DNA of 64,000 nucleotides from HR10 sp964615335 (GTDB lineage: Bacteria > Acidobacteriota > Blastocatellia > HR10). The position numbers and the translations under genes are program-made. The stretch spans positions 103,444-167,443 of the forward strand of contig CAZTMT010000007.1 of NCBI GenBank assembly GCA_964615335.1. The letters are read 5' to 3'. Below the pieces are notes generated by a model. That model did not search any database. It had not been told where the DNA came from and worked only from the letters and a program-made list of their open reading frames with translations. This document shows, piece after piece, positions 15,344 to 24,150 of the stretch; positions within the stretch are counted from its first letter, which is position 1; the number at the start of each line of letters is the position of its first letter.

Positions 15344-16272
15344 GCATCAGAGTGTAGGCCGGTCAGGGCCACTTCGGCAAGCCGGATGGCTGCCGTCCGA
15401 TCCGTCATGCGCAGCGGCGCGGTGAAGACACGCGCGCCCAAGCTCTCAATCGCGGGACGCCAGTGCGCATCCGCTTCATCAATGAGGAACCGATCGGCAA
15501 TCCCCGCATAAAAGCGCGCGATTCCCAGAGGAGAGACCTCATACCCGCAGGCGCGCATCAATTTTCCGGCCGGACCGCTCACGGCCTCCGTCCCGATAAT
15601 GGGGCTGAGAGCGAGCACCGGAGCATCCGTCTGCTGGAGGGCTCGGCGGATGCCCGGGATCGAGAGGATCGGGCCGATGCTCGTGATCGGATTGCTCGGG
15701 GCGATGAGAATCCCGCGCGCTTGCCGAATCGCTTCGAGAACGCCCGGCGCCGGACGCGCGCGTTCGGAGCCGACATAGTCCACGCCGGTCACTTCCGGCT
15801 GCCATCGGTCGCGCACGAAGAATTCCTGAAAGGCGAGCGCGCCCGAGGGGGTCCAAATGCGCGTGCGCACGGGATCATCGGACATCGGCAGAAGCCGCGC
15901 CCGCACGCCGAGCCGCTGGCAGAGCCGAATCGTCACCTCGGTGAGCGAATATCCCTCGCGAAGCCACTGGGTCCGCACCAGATGCGTCGCCAGATCCCGA
16001 TCCCCGATCCGAAACCACGTGGGCTGCTCGTAGAGGCCGATCGCCTCCAGACACGCGAACGTATCCCCTCGAATCCCCCATCCTCGATCCTCATCCCGAA
16101 GGCCGGCCAGCTCATAGAGGAGCGTGTCCAGATCCGGCGAGACGTGCAGCCCCCACATCTGGAGATCGTCTCCCGTATTGCCGATGAGGGTCACTTCTTC
16201 AGGGGGGACCACGGCGAGCAGCCCGCGCACGAATTTAGCCGCTCCGGTCCCGCCGGCCAAGACGACGATCAT
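15340..16272 (-). CDS. cofD: 2-phospho-L-lactate transferase
   Basis: CofD joins the activated phosphoester to Fo, producing F420-0 or its dehydro form. The 310-residue protein starts with the glycine-rich MIVVLAGGTGAAKFVRGL and has NTGDDLQMWGLHVSPDLDT and APSNPITSIGPILSIPG, all strong CofD signatures. GGAGGGAAGAG precedes the ATG. It heads the F420 operon. Upstream, a TAGAAT at 16307-16312 (minus) is a possible -10 box without a convincing -35, and the TetR palindrome lies about 40 bp further up. The Fo synthase genes (cofG/cofH or fbiC) are not in the window. Confidence 0.95.
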   Translation of the reverse strand: MIVVLAGGTGAAKFVRGLLAVVPPEEVTLIGNTGDDLQMWGLHVSPDLDTLLYELAGLRDEDRGWGIRGDTFACLEAIGLYEQPTWFRIGDRDLATHLVRTQWLREGYSLTEVTIRLCQRLGVRARLLPMSDDPVRTRIWTPSGALAFQEFFVRDRWQPEVTGVDYVGSERARPAPGVLEAIRQARGILIAPSNPITSIGPILSIPGIRRALQQTDAPVLALSPIIGTEAVSGPAGKLMRACGYEVSPLGIARFYAGIADRFLIDEADAHWRPAIESLGARVFTAPLRMTDRTAAIRLAEVALTGLHSDA

Positions 16273-16351
16273 CTCTTCCCTCCACCTCAGATCATGCCGA
16301 GGGTTTATTCTACTCCGCCCGGCTCGCCTTGCCGAGGGGGCGGCCGCTGTG

Positions 16352-16367
16352 GTAAGTAATTACTTAC
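16352..16367. promoter_or_regulatory. perfect 16-bp palindrome, probable TetR operator
   Basis: GTAAGTAATTACTTAC reads identically on both strands. It lies 20 bp before the TetR start codon and in the 115-bp divergent gap with cofD. Size, symmetry and position match self-regulating TetR/AcrR operators. Repression would act on the TetR-RND operon and perhaps on cofD. Confidence 0.75.
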
Positions 16368-16387
16368 TTTTCGAGGAGCGCGCGAGC

Positions 16388-17062
16388 ATGCTCGCCACAG
16401 CGAGATCTCGAAAGCGCCTGGCGGCCGAGAATCGGCGCGAACAGATCGTGCGCGCGGCGATCGAGCTGTTCGCCCAGCGCGGGTTCAACGGGACGACGAC
16501 GCGAGAGATCGCCCAGGCCGTCGGCATCAATGAGGCCCTCATCTTCCGCTACTTCCAAACGAAGCAGGATCTCTACGCGGCCATCATCGAGTACAAGATG
16601 AAGGAATGTCGCCCCTCCCTGCAGGAGATGCTTCGAGACGCCTGGGCGCGTCGGGACGACCGGGCCTTTTTCACGCGCCTCGCCGAAGAGATGCTGCGGA
16701 TGTACCGAGAGGACCCGAACTTCATGCGCCTGATGCTCTTCAGCGCTCTGGAAGGACACGAGCTGAGCCGCATGGTTTACGAGACGCACGCCCGGGAGAT
16801 GTTCGAAGAGCTGGCCGCGTACATCGCCCGCCGCGCGCGCGAGCGTGCATTTCGTTCGGTGGACCCGCGCGTGGCGGCGCGCGCGTTCTTGGGGATGATC
16901 TCTCATCACGCCCTGGTAAGGGAGCTGTTCGATCCCGCGCAGCAGGTGCTGCACCTGGACGATCGCGCGGCGGCGCGCGCTTTCGCCGAGATTTTCCTCG
17001 ATGGCGTCCGACGACGGCCACGTCGAAGCCGTTCATCTTCGCAGTCCGGGAGAATGCGATGA
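16388..17062 (+). CDS. TetR/AcrR family transcriptional regulator
   Basis: A 224-residue repressor. The helix-turn-helix region (about residues 18-62) includes REQIVRAAIELFAQRGFNG, TTTREIAQAVGINEALIFR and YFQTKQDLYAAII. The C-terminal ligand-binding domain is helical and not specific enough to name a ligand. I chose the ATG at 16388, with GAGGAG upstream, because it puts the HTH at the usual place. Its stop overlaps the RND adaptor start by ATGA, so it leads the efflux operon and probably represses it through the palindrome upstream until an effector binds. Confidence 0.93.
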   Translation: MLATARSRKRLAAENRREQIVRAAIELFAQRGFNGTTTREIAQAVGINEALIFRYFQTKQDLYAAIIEYKMKECRPSLQEMLRDAWARRDDRAFFTRLAEEMLRMYREDPNFMRLMLFSALEGHELSRMVYETHAREMFEELAAYIARRARERAFRSVDPRVAARAFLGMISHHALVRELFDPAQQVLHLDDRAAARAFAEIFLDGVRRRPRRSRSSSQSGRMR

Positions 17063-18276
17063 GGAGAGGGATCGCGGGAATCCTCTGTCTGGCACTGATG
17101 ATCCCCGCCTGCCGCGGGCGAGAGGATCGGGCGGAGTCACAAGCAACGCCCGCCGATCAGGCCATCGAAGTCGAAGTCGCGCCGGTCCAGGAGCGCACGT
17201 TCGACCGCCATATCGAAGTTGTCGGGACGCTCGCCGCCGATGAGGAGGTCGTCGTCTCCACGGAAGTTGAAGGACGGCTCGTCGAGTTGCGCGTGGACAT
17301 GGGGAGTTCGGTCCGCCGCGGGGACATTCTGGGGCGCCTGGAGAGTCGCGATTTCGAACTGCGCCTGGCCGAAGCTCAAGCCGCGCTCGAGCAGGTGCGC
17401 GCCCGCCTGGGGTTGTCGCCCGATCGCGACCGGATAGACCCTGACGAGACGGCCATCGTGCGACAGGCGCGCGCGGCCTATGATGAGGCGCGCTTGCGAT
17501 TCCAGCGGATCCAGCGCCTGCGCGACCGAGGCATTGTCTCGCAACAGGAGTGGGATCAGGCCGAAGCCGCCCTGCGCATCGCCCAGGCGCGCTACGAATC
17601 GGCGCAGGAAGAGGTGCGCAGTCTGCTGGCGCAACTGGAGCAATGGCGCGCGCGCGTCGCCACGGCTCGCCGCGATCTGGAGAAGACGATCCTGCGCGCC
17701 CCCATTACGGGATCCGTTGTCGCGCGCCACGTCTCCCCCGGAGAATTCCTCCGCCGCAACGACCGCGTGGTGACGCTCGTGAAGACCGATCCCTTGCGCG
17801 TGCGCGCCGAAGTCCCTGAGCGCTATGCCGCACAGGTCCGCCCCGGTCGCCCCCTGATCTTCACCGTGGATGCCCTCGCCCCGCGGACCTTCCGCGGAAC
17901 CCTCGTGCGCGTGAGCCCCTCGGTGCGCAGCGAGACGCGCTCGCTCACGATCGAAGCCGAAGTGAGGAATCCCCACGGCGAGCTGCGGCCCGGATATTTC
18001 GCACGGGCACAACTGATCATCGAACCCAACGTGAGAGCCCCGGTGATCCCCGTTCGCGCTCTGGTCACCACGGTCGGCCTCACGAAAGTCTTCGTCCTGC
18101 AGGGCGACCGCGCGCGCGAACGCCCGATCAAAACAGGCACCCGCATTAACGCGGATGTGGAAGTCACCGAAGGCCTGCGTCCGGGCGAGCGCGTGATCCT
18201 CTCAAATCTGGATCGCCTCACCGATGGGACGCGCGTGCGCGTCACGCGCTCCTCCCGAAGAGGAGAGAAGTCATGA
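17059..18276 (+). CDS. RND efflux periplasmic adaptor (membrane fusion) protein, likely lipoprotein
   Basis: A 405-residue adaptor linking an inner-membrane RND pump to an outer-membrane channel. The N-terminus ends its hydrophobic stretch in IPAC, a probable lipobox. Then come the barrel strand VVSTEVEGRLVELRVDMG, a lipoyl half-motif, a long alpha-hairpin (about residues 100-215, rich in Ala, Arg and Glu) and the second half ILRAPITGSVVARHVSPGE. The beta-barrel and membrane-proximal domains follow. It overlaps TetR at its start and the pump gene at its end. No TolC-like outer-membrane gene is adjacent, so one must come from elsewhere. Confidence 0.93.
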   Translation: MRRGIAGILCLALMIPACRGREDRAESQATPADQAIEVEVAPVQERTFDRHIEVVGTLAADEEVVVSTEVEGRLVELRVDMGSSVRRGDILGRLESRDFELRLAEAQAALEQVRARLGLSPDRDRIDPDETAIVRQARAAYDEARLRFQRIQRLRDRGIVSQQEWDQAEAALRIAQARYESAQEEVRSLLAQLEQWRARVATARRDLEKTILRAPITGSVVARHVSPGEFLRRNDRVVTLVKTDPLRVRAEVPERYAAQVRPGRPLIFTVDALAPRTFRGTLVRVSPSVRSETRSLTIEAEVRNPHGELRPGYFARAQLIIEPNVRAPVIPVRALVTTVGLTKVFVLQGDRARERPIKTGTRINADVEVTEGLRPGERVILSNLDRLTDGTRVRVTRSSRRGEKS

Positions 18277-21200
18277 AACTCTGGGATATTGCCATCGAGC
18301 GTCCCGTCCTCACAACGATGTTCATCGCCGCGTTCCTCGTCTTCGGGATCGCGGGCTATCAGCGCATCGGGATTGATCTCTATCCGGAGGTGGAATTCCC
18401 CGTCGTCACGATCACCGCGATCCTCCCCGGAGCGAGCCCCGAAGTCATCGAGAGCGAAGTCACCGACATCATCGAGGAAGAGATCAGCACGATCGAGGGG
18501 ATTGATGAGATGCGCTCTCTGAGCTTCGAGGGCCTCTCGCAGATCATCGTCACCTTCGACCTGGACAAGGATATTGACGTCGCCGCCCAGGAAGTGCGGG
18601 AGAAGGTTGCCGTCGCCGCGGCCCGCCTGCCTCGGGATCTGGAGCCTCCGATCGTTCAGAAACTCGACATCACGGCGAACCCCATCATGTGGATTGCCGT
18701 GAGCGGAGACCGATCCTACCGCGAACTCTCCTACTACGCCGACAAGGTGCTCAAAGAGCGCCTCCAGATGGTGCGGGGCGTCGGCTCGATCCTGCTCGGA
18801 GGATTTCGCGATCGCGAGATTCATGTCTGGCTCGATCAGGATCGGCTGGAGGCATATGGGCTCTCCCCGCTGGAGGTCACGCGCGCCATTCAGACGAAGC
18901 ATGTCGAATTGCCCGCCGGGCGCATCGAGAATCGCGAGCAGGAGATCGCCATCAAGGTCATGGGCGAATATACGTCGGTCGAAGAGCTGAGCGATCTTAT
19001 TGTCGCCTATCGGCAAGGGGCGCCTGTGCGCCTGCGCGATCTCGGGCGCGTGGAAGATGGAGAGGAGGATACGCGAACGCTCGGGCGCTTCAACCGCAAG
19101 CCCGCCATCGGCCTGGGCGTCCGCAAGCAATCGGGGACCAATACGGTCGAGGTCGCCGAGCGCGTGAAAGCGGCTCTGGCCGAGATTCAGAAAGATCTCC
19201 CTTCGGGGATCGAAGTGAAGATCGCCTTCGATGCGTCGGAGTTCATCAAGAACTCGATGCGCGATGTGCAGTTTGACATCTTCTTCGGCGCGCTCTTGAC
19301 ATCGGTGGTCATCCTGCTCTTCCTGCGCAACGTGCGCACGACATTTATTAGCGTCCTCGCCATCCCGGTCTCGCTCATCGGGAGTTTTGCCTTCATGAAC
19401 GCGCTCGGCTTCACGATCAACAACATGACGATGCTCGCGCTCTCGCTGGCCGTCGGGATGGTCGTGGATGATGCCATTGTGGTTTTGGAGAACATCTTTC
19501 GTCACATGGAGCGGCTGGGGCAGCCGCCTCGCGTGGCCGCGCGCGACGGGACGCGCGAGATCGCCTTCGCGGTGATCGCCGCGACGTTCAGCATCGCCGC
19601 CATCTTCCTACCGGTCGCTTTCATGAAGGGCATCATCGGACGCTTTTTCATCCAGATGGGTCTGACGGTCGTCATCGCCATCTTCCTTTCGCTTCTGGTC
19701 TCGCTCACGCTCACGCCGATGCTCTGCTCGCGCTTCCTGCGCCGGGAAGAGCGGCGCGGACTGATCTCCACGGCTTTGGAGCGTGGCTTTCAGGCTCTGG
19801 AGCGGGCGTATCGGTCCGCTCTGACTTTCGCCTTGCATCGAAGGGCTTTGATCGTTGCAAGTGCGCTCGCGCTTTTTCTGCTCTCGCTGGGACTCTCGCG
19901 CTTCATCGGGCGCGAATTCTTCACGCAGGCCGATGAGAGCCGCTTCCTCGTGCGCTTCGAGACGCCTCTGGGATGGTCCATCGAGCGAGTGGACGCCGTC
20001 ACCCGGGAAGCCGAACGTATTCTCTTCTCTCACCCCGAGGTGCGTGGCGCCTTCGTGGGGACGGGATTCTTCGGGAGCACTAACCAGGGCATCATGTTCG
20101 TGAGTCTCCTCCCTAAGAGTGAGCGCCAGATCTCACAGCAACAGCTCATGGCCACCTTGCGCCGGGAGCTCAGCGCGATCCCCGATCTCAGTGTGGCTGT
20201 GGAACCGGTCTCTCCCATCGGGGGAGGACAGCGCAACACGGACATCCAGTACATCCTGGAAGGCCCTTCGCTCGAAGACCTCGCCCCACGCGCCGACCTT
20301 ATCGTGCGGCGCCTCAAGCAGAGTCCAGGGTTTGTGGACGTGGATACAGATTTGGAACTGACCAAGCCGGAAGTGAAGGTCCGCATCAACCGGGAGAAGG
20401 CGGAAGACCTCGGTTTGGATGTCGCCACAATCACGCAGGCCATCAACATCATCATGGGGGGAGTGGATGTGGCGGCGTTCAAGGAGGGAGGAGATCGCTA
20501 TGATATCCACGTGCGCGCCCTCCCCTCCGACCGGTCCATGGCGAGCGATCTGGAGCGCATCCTCGTCGTCTCTCGCGACGGGCGTCGCGTGAAGCTCTCC
20601 AACGTCGTGGAAATCATCGAGGGAGCGGGTCCGAACGTGATCACCCGCTATAATCGGCAGCGCGCCGTGACCCTCTACGCCAACGTGCAGGGGAAACCGC
20701 AAGGGGAAGCCCTGGCCGAAGTCGAACGCCTCATCGCCGAAGTCCTCCCCAACCAGCCGAGTTACCGCGCCGAGCTGGCCGGTCGCGGTCGAGAACTTCG
20801 ACGCTCTTTCCAATATTTGGGAACAGCCCTGGTGATCGCCATCGTGATCATCTACATGGTGCTGGCCTCACAGTTTGAGAGTTTCATCCATCCGTTCACA
20901 ATCATGCTCTCGCTGCCCCTAGCGACTGTGGGTGTGTTCGGCCTTTTGCTTGTGACGGGAAAGACGCTCAACATCTTCAGCTACCTGGGGATCATCATGC
21001 TCGTGGGCATCGTGACGCGGAACGCCATTCTGCTTGTGGACTATACGAATCAGCTCCGCGCCCGAGGATTAGGCCGCACGGAGGCGCTCTTGCAGGCGGG
21101 ACCGACCCGTTTGCGTCCGATCCTGATGACGGCTATCACGACGATCGCCGGGATGGTTCCCGTCGCCTTGGCCTTGAGCGAAGGCGGCGAGACGCGCGCC

Positions 21201-21410
21201 CCCATGGCTGTTGCCGTCATCGGAGGAATGCTGACTTCGACCTTCCTCACCCTTCTGGTCATCCCCGTCGTTTACACCCTCTTTGACGATCTCGGCCAAG
21301 GGTTCCGCCGCCTCTTCCGAAAGCGAGAAGTTCCGGAAGCTGTCCCGGCCGATCTCTCCGCGTCGGAATCTCTTGTGCACCGGCATTCTCTGGGCAAGAG
21401 CACCAACTGA
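18273..21410 (+). CDS. RND family efflux pump, AcrB/MexB-like inner-membrane transporter
   Basis: A 1045-residue proton-driven exporter. It shows the expected two-fold layout: first span near residue 11-30, a large periplasmic loop, then TM2-TM6, and a repeat of the pattern in the second half. AVGMVVDDAIVVLENIFRH in TM4 provides the paired aspartates of the proton relay, and LVGIVTRNAILLVDY is the matching TM10-11 region. PGASPEVIESEVTDIIEE near the N-terminus is typical of the HAE1 branch. Its start overlaps the adaptor gene by ATGA. Substrates could be drugs, detergents or lipids; the TetR gene suggests induction by a small molecule. Confidence 0.95.
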   Translation: MKLWDIAIERPVLTTMFIAAFLVFGIAGYQRIGIDLYPEVEFPVVTITAILPGASPEVIESEVTDIIEEEISTIEGIDEMRSLSFEGLSQIIVTFDLDKDIDVAAQEVREKVAVAAARLPRDLEPPIVQKLDITANPIMWIAVSGDRSYRELSYYADKVLKERLQMVRGVGSILLGGFRDREIHVWLDQDRLEAYGLSPLEVTRAIQTKHVELPAGRIENREQEIAIKVMGEYTSVEELSDLIVAYRQGAPVRLRDLGRVEDGEEDTRTLGRFNRKPAIGLGVRKQSGTNTVEVAERVKAALAEIQKDLPSGIEVKIAFDASEFIKNSMRDVQFDIFFGALLTSVVILLFLRNVRTTFISVLAIPVSLIGSFAFMNALGFTINNMTMLALSLAVGMVVDDAIVVLENIFRHMERLGQPPRVAARDGTREIAFAVIAATFSIAAIFLPVAFMKGIIGRFFIQMGLTVVIAIFLSLLVSLTLTPMLCSRFLRREERRGLISTALERGFQALERAYRSALTFALHRRALIVASALALFLLSLGLSRFIGREFFTQADESRFLVRFETPLGWSIERVDAVTREAERILFSHPEVRGAFVGTGFFGSTNQGIMFVSLLPKSERQISQQQLMATLRRELSAIPDLSVAVEPVSPIGGGQRNTDIQYILEGPSLEDLAPRADLIVRRLKQSPGFVDVDTDLELTKPEVKVRINREKAEDLGLDVATITQAINIIMGGVDVAAFKEGGDRYDIHVRALPSDRSMASDLERILVVSRDGRRVKLSNVVEIIEGAGPNVITRYNRQRAVTLYANVQGKPQGEALAEVERLIAEVLPNQPSYRAELAGRGRELRRSFQYLGTALVIAIVIIYMVLASQFESFIHPFTIMLSLPLATVGVFGLLLVTGKTLNIFSYLGIIMLVGIVTRNAILLVDYTNQLRARGLGRTEALLQAGPTRLRPILMTAITTIAGMVPVALALSEGGETRAPMAVAVIGGMLTSTFLTLLVIPVVYTLFDDLGQGFRRLFRKREVPEAVPADLSASESLVHRHSLGKSTN

Positions 21411-21614
21411 AAGAGCGCCTGAAGCCGTCGGGCACAAGGCGAGGGACATTTCACGAAGCGGTGGGAGAATTCCCCCGGAAGGACACCCCCGGGCCCTTCC
21501 GCGTGAGGAGCTAACTCTCACCTGATGTGAGGCTTACCTCCTCCCCGGAAGTCTCCCGAGCGGCACACCGTTTGCTTCCTTTCATGACGGAAACCCCTGG
21601 CCAGGGAGGAGGAG

Positions 21615-22430
21615 ATGAGGCGGCGCAGGACTTCGTTCTGGCCGTGTGGATGGATGCGGACCGGCGCCCTTCGCCGTGTTCGGGCATGGGGGAAGAGGGC
21701 CGGGATCTTTCTTCTTATCCTTGGGCTCATGCCCGATTCGGTACAGGCAGAGGACTTTTCTCCTGGCCTTTTCAACAGCCCCGATCCGCGATATCGCCTC
21801 AGCCCCGCGCGGCTCGTTCAGATCAGCGAAGGCCTGGAGCAGGTGACCGGATGGAGCGGGATGCATTTCAAGGAGGAGACGGTCCTCTGCCTGAAAGAGG
21901 TGCGCGTGCGCTCGGGCGGTTCCGCGACGGCGCGCGCGATCCTGTGGAAAGCTCTGCACACGGCCGTGATCTTCCTGGAAGACCACAGCCGCTCCCTCCG
22001 CATCGCCTTTGCCGCGATCGCGCGAAGAGGGGAGATTCAACTTGCCTCCGGAAGAAGCTTCCCCATTTTCTCTCTGATGATAGATTTCGAGGATTTTCGC
22101 TACGTGCGCGGTCATCCGGAGGCGGTCAAAGCGTTCGATCTCCCCTTTGTCCTGCTGCACGAACTGGTCCATGCCGTCGAGGACCGGCGCGATCCCACCG
22201 GCTGGCGCGGCACCCGCGAACCTGGCGAATGCGAAGCCCTTGTGAACGAAGTGCGACGCGAACTGGGACTCCCTCTGCGAATGCACTACTGCGCCGAGGA
22301 GATGCTTTCGTCGTCTCTTTCTGAGCTTTCATTTGGGACCCTTCGGTTCGAACACGCCGTCTTCCAGGAAAGCAAACCGCGACGCGAAGTCTATCTCGTT
22401 CACTGGCCGAAGCCGTTCGTCTCCCGATGA
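21615..22430 (+). CDS. exported protein with an HExxH zinc-peptidase-like motif, unknown family
   Basis: A 271-residue protein I cannot place in a named family. The N-terminus is very basic, followed by a hydrophobic stretch (about residues 28-40) and a likely signal-peptidase site after SVQA. FVLLHELVHAVED holds HELVH (His182, Glu183, His186), and acidic residues about 20 positions later (EPGECE) could be the third zinc ligand, as in gluzincin-like peptidases. GGGAGGAGGAG directly precedes the ATG. The C-terminus converges with and overlaps the end of the next gene by 31 bp. A periplasmic metallopeptidase is likely; the substrate is unknown. Confidence 0.7.
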   Translation: MRRRRTSFWPCGWMRTGALRRVRAWGKRAGIFLLILGLMPDSVQAEDFSPGLFNSPDPRYRLSPARLVQISEGLEQVTGWSGMHFKEETVLCLKEVRVRSGGSATARAILWKALHTAVIFLEDHSRSLRIAFAAIARRGEIQLASGRSFPIFSLMIDFEDFRYVRGHPEAVKAFDLPFVLLHELVHAVEDRRDPTGWRGTREPGECEALVNEVRRELGLPLRMHYCAEEMLSSSLSELSFGTLRFEHAVFQESKPRREVYLVHWPKPFVSR

Positions 22431-23440
22431 GGAGAGCGCTCCTTCTGCGGGAGAGAGTCTCCCGAAGCGAATCGCTCATGCCCCGCTGCTTCCGGGAACA
22501 TCCTCCGAGAGAAGGCGTACAGGAGAGCTCCGGGCAGGCTGCACAGGACGGTCACCCAGAACCAGAGCAGAGCCAGAAGCAAACTCGTCTCCCGCGCGAT
22601 CCCCTGCGACGAAAAAAGGATGACGAAAGCCGATTCGCGCACGCCCAGGCCATAGAGGGTGATCGGGAGCATACTGAGCACCGAGATGATCGGGATGAAG
22701 ACGCCAAAGACCATGGGGTCCGGAACGACTCCGAGAGCGAGCGCATTGGCCATGTTGAGACCAATGAGCAGCAGGTAGAAGAGAATCGAGAGGCCCACGG
22801 CCTTCACGATGGAACCTGGAGATCGCTCGTAGGCGCGCATGGCCTCATGCCAGCGCGCAATCAGAGAGGCCAGCCGAGGAGCGCGGGCGCTGAGACGAAT
22901 CAAGAGCCGGTATGTCGAATCGGCGAAAAGGAGCAGATTTCCCAGCACATAAAGGAACCACAACCCGAGCAGAGGGAGAACCAAATCCCGGTCGGCCACT
23001 CGCACCTGACCGAAAGCGGATGCCGCCAGGGCGATGAGCAACAGCGCACAAAGTCCCGTGTTCCGATCCATGAGGATGGAGGCCACCGAGCGCGCGACGT
23101 CCTGCGTGTGACGGGCCAGGTAATACGCCTTCACGGCATCCCCCCCGATGACCGTCGGGAAGAAGAAGTTGAAGAACATGCCCAAGAAATACAGCGCGAC
23201 AAGCCGCCCATAGGAGAGCGAAAGACCGAGCGGCCCGGTGAGGACTTTCCACCGAAGGGCGCTGAGGAGCTGGCCGCACAGATAAAGCGCAAGCGCCAGA
23301 AGGAAAAACTCCTCGCGCATCCCCTCCCACGTCTTCCGCACGAGCGCGATGTCCACGCGCCGCAGAAGGATCCCCAGCAGGAGACCACTCAGGGCCGCCC
23401 GCACGATCCATCCCTTCCCCATTCCTTGGCGTGAGCGCAT
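22400..23440 (-). CDS. lysylphosphatidylglycerol synthase transmembrane family (UPF0104) protein
   Basis: A 346-residue polytopic membrane protein of the LPG-synthase/flippase-like family (AglD_N type). It shows many hydrophobic spans and the family signature FFNFFFPTVIGGDAVKAYYL followed by SVASILMDRNTGL, plus PITLYGLGVRESAF near the C-terminus. The soluble aminoacyl-transfer domain of MprF is absent, so it is probably a lipid translocase or related factor rather than a lysine transferase. I chose the ATG at 23440 with CGAGGAG ahead; it suits the promoter at 23465-23494. The last 31 bp overlap the converging metallopeptidase-like gene. Confidence 0.8.
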   Translation of the reverse strand: MRSRQGMGKGWIVRAALSGLLLGILLRRVDIALVRKTWEGMREEFFLLALALYLCGQLLSALRWKVLTGPLGLSLSYGRLVALYFLGMFFNFFFPTVIGGDAVKAYYLARHTQDVARSVASILMDRNTGLCALLLIALAASAFGQVRVADRDLVLPLLGLWFLYVLGNLLLFADSTYRLLIRLSARAPRLASLIARWHEAMRAYERSPGSIVKAVGLSILFYLLLIGLNMANALALGVVPDPMVFGVFIPIISVLSMLPITLYGLGVRESAFVILFSSQGIARETSLLLALLWFWVTVLCSLPGALLYAFSRRMFPEAAGHERFASGDSLPQKERSPHRETNGFGQ

Positions 23441-23464
23441 GACGGCTCCTCGCGAACAAGGCAA

Positions 23465-23494
23465 AGTAGATCGAAGCGGGTTGCTCCCTGTCAA
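23465..23494 (-). promoter_or_regulatory. sigma-70 promoter of the UPF0104 gene
   Basis: On the minus strand, TTGACA (23489-23494) and TCTACT (23465-23470) are 18 bp apart. Transcription would begin near 23458, leaving a short leader that holds AGGAG before the ATG at 23440. Confidence 0.65.
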
Positions 23495-23534
23495 CTTCTC
23501 GCGCGACGGGAATTCCGGCTACACTTCTTCCGGT

Positions 23535-24119
23535 ATGGAGGAGGGGCTTCCGGGCGGATTCCGCTTCGCCTTCTGGGCGATCCTGGGAGTCTATGGAGTG
23601 GCCGAGTTGGTGATCACGCGCCTCCCGATGGGGCCTCCCGATCCGCGCGATCGTCGTTCCCTCTTCGGGCTGGTCCTGGTCCAGGCTATCGGCATTCCTT
23701 TCGTCGCCGTGACGACGGCGATCTCCACAGATCGCTTTTGTCACCTCTTGCTGAATGGGGCGGGCAATATCCTGGGAGGGATGCTGGCTATTGCAGGGAT
23801 CGGACTCCGTCTTCAAGCCAAGCGCACGCTCGGGCGCTTCTTCATGGCGCGCGTGGCGATCCTTCCGGATCATCAGGTGATCCAGCAGGGCGTCTACCGA
23901 TACGTTCGGCACCCCGGGTATCTGGGCGTCCTTCTGTTCTTCCTCGGATGGCCGCTTCTGGTGGGCCACACGATGTCTCTTCTTGTCCTCTGGCTCCCGG
24001 CGCTGGCGGCATACCTCTATCGAATGCACGTAGAGGAGAGGGCCCTTGTGGAAGCCTTTGGAGAGACGTACCGTCAATATCAGCGGCGAACCGCTCGGCT
24101 TCTTCCCTTTCTCTGGTGA
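23535..24119 (+). CDS. isoprenylcysteine carboxyl methyltransferase (ICMT) family membrane protein
   Basis: A 194-residue integral membrane methyltransferase-like protein. It has about five hydrophobic spans. The C-terminal catalytic signature is RYVRHPGYLGVLLFFLGWPL, followed by RMHVEERALVEAFGETYRQY, which together form the SAM-binding and active region of ICMT and PEMT-like enzymes. In bacteria these often methylate lipids, thiols or unknown targets, so the substrate is open. TACACT at 23520-23525 lies nine bases before the ATG and there is no ribosome binding site, so the message may be leaderless. It converges on bamA. Confidence 0.82.
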   Translation: MEEGLPGGFRFAFWAILGVYGVAELVITRLPMGPPDPRDRRSLFGLVLVQAIGIPFVAVTTAISTDRFCHLLLNGAGNILGGMLAIAGIGLRLQAKRTLGRFFMARVAILPDHQVIQQGVYRYVRHPGYLGVLLFFLGWPLLVGHTMSLLVLWLPALAAYLYRMHVEERALVEAFGETYRQYQRRTARLLPFLW

Positions 24120-24150
24120 TCCTTCGCGGGAGACCTCCAGAGCCGCGCTC

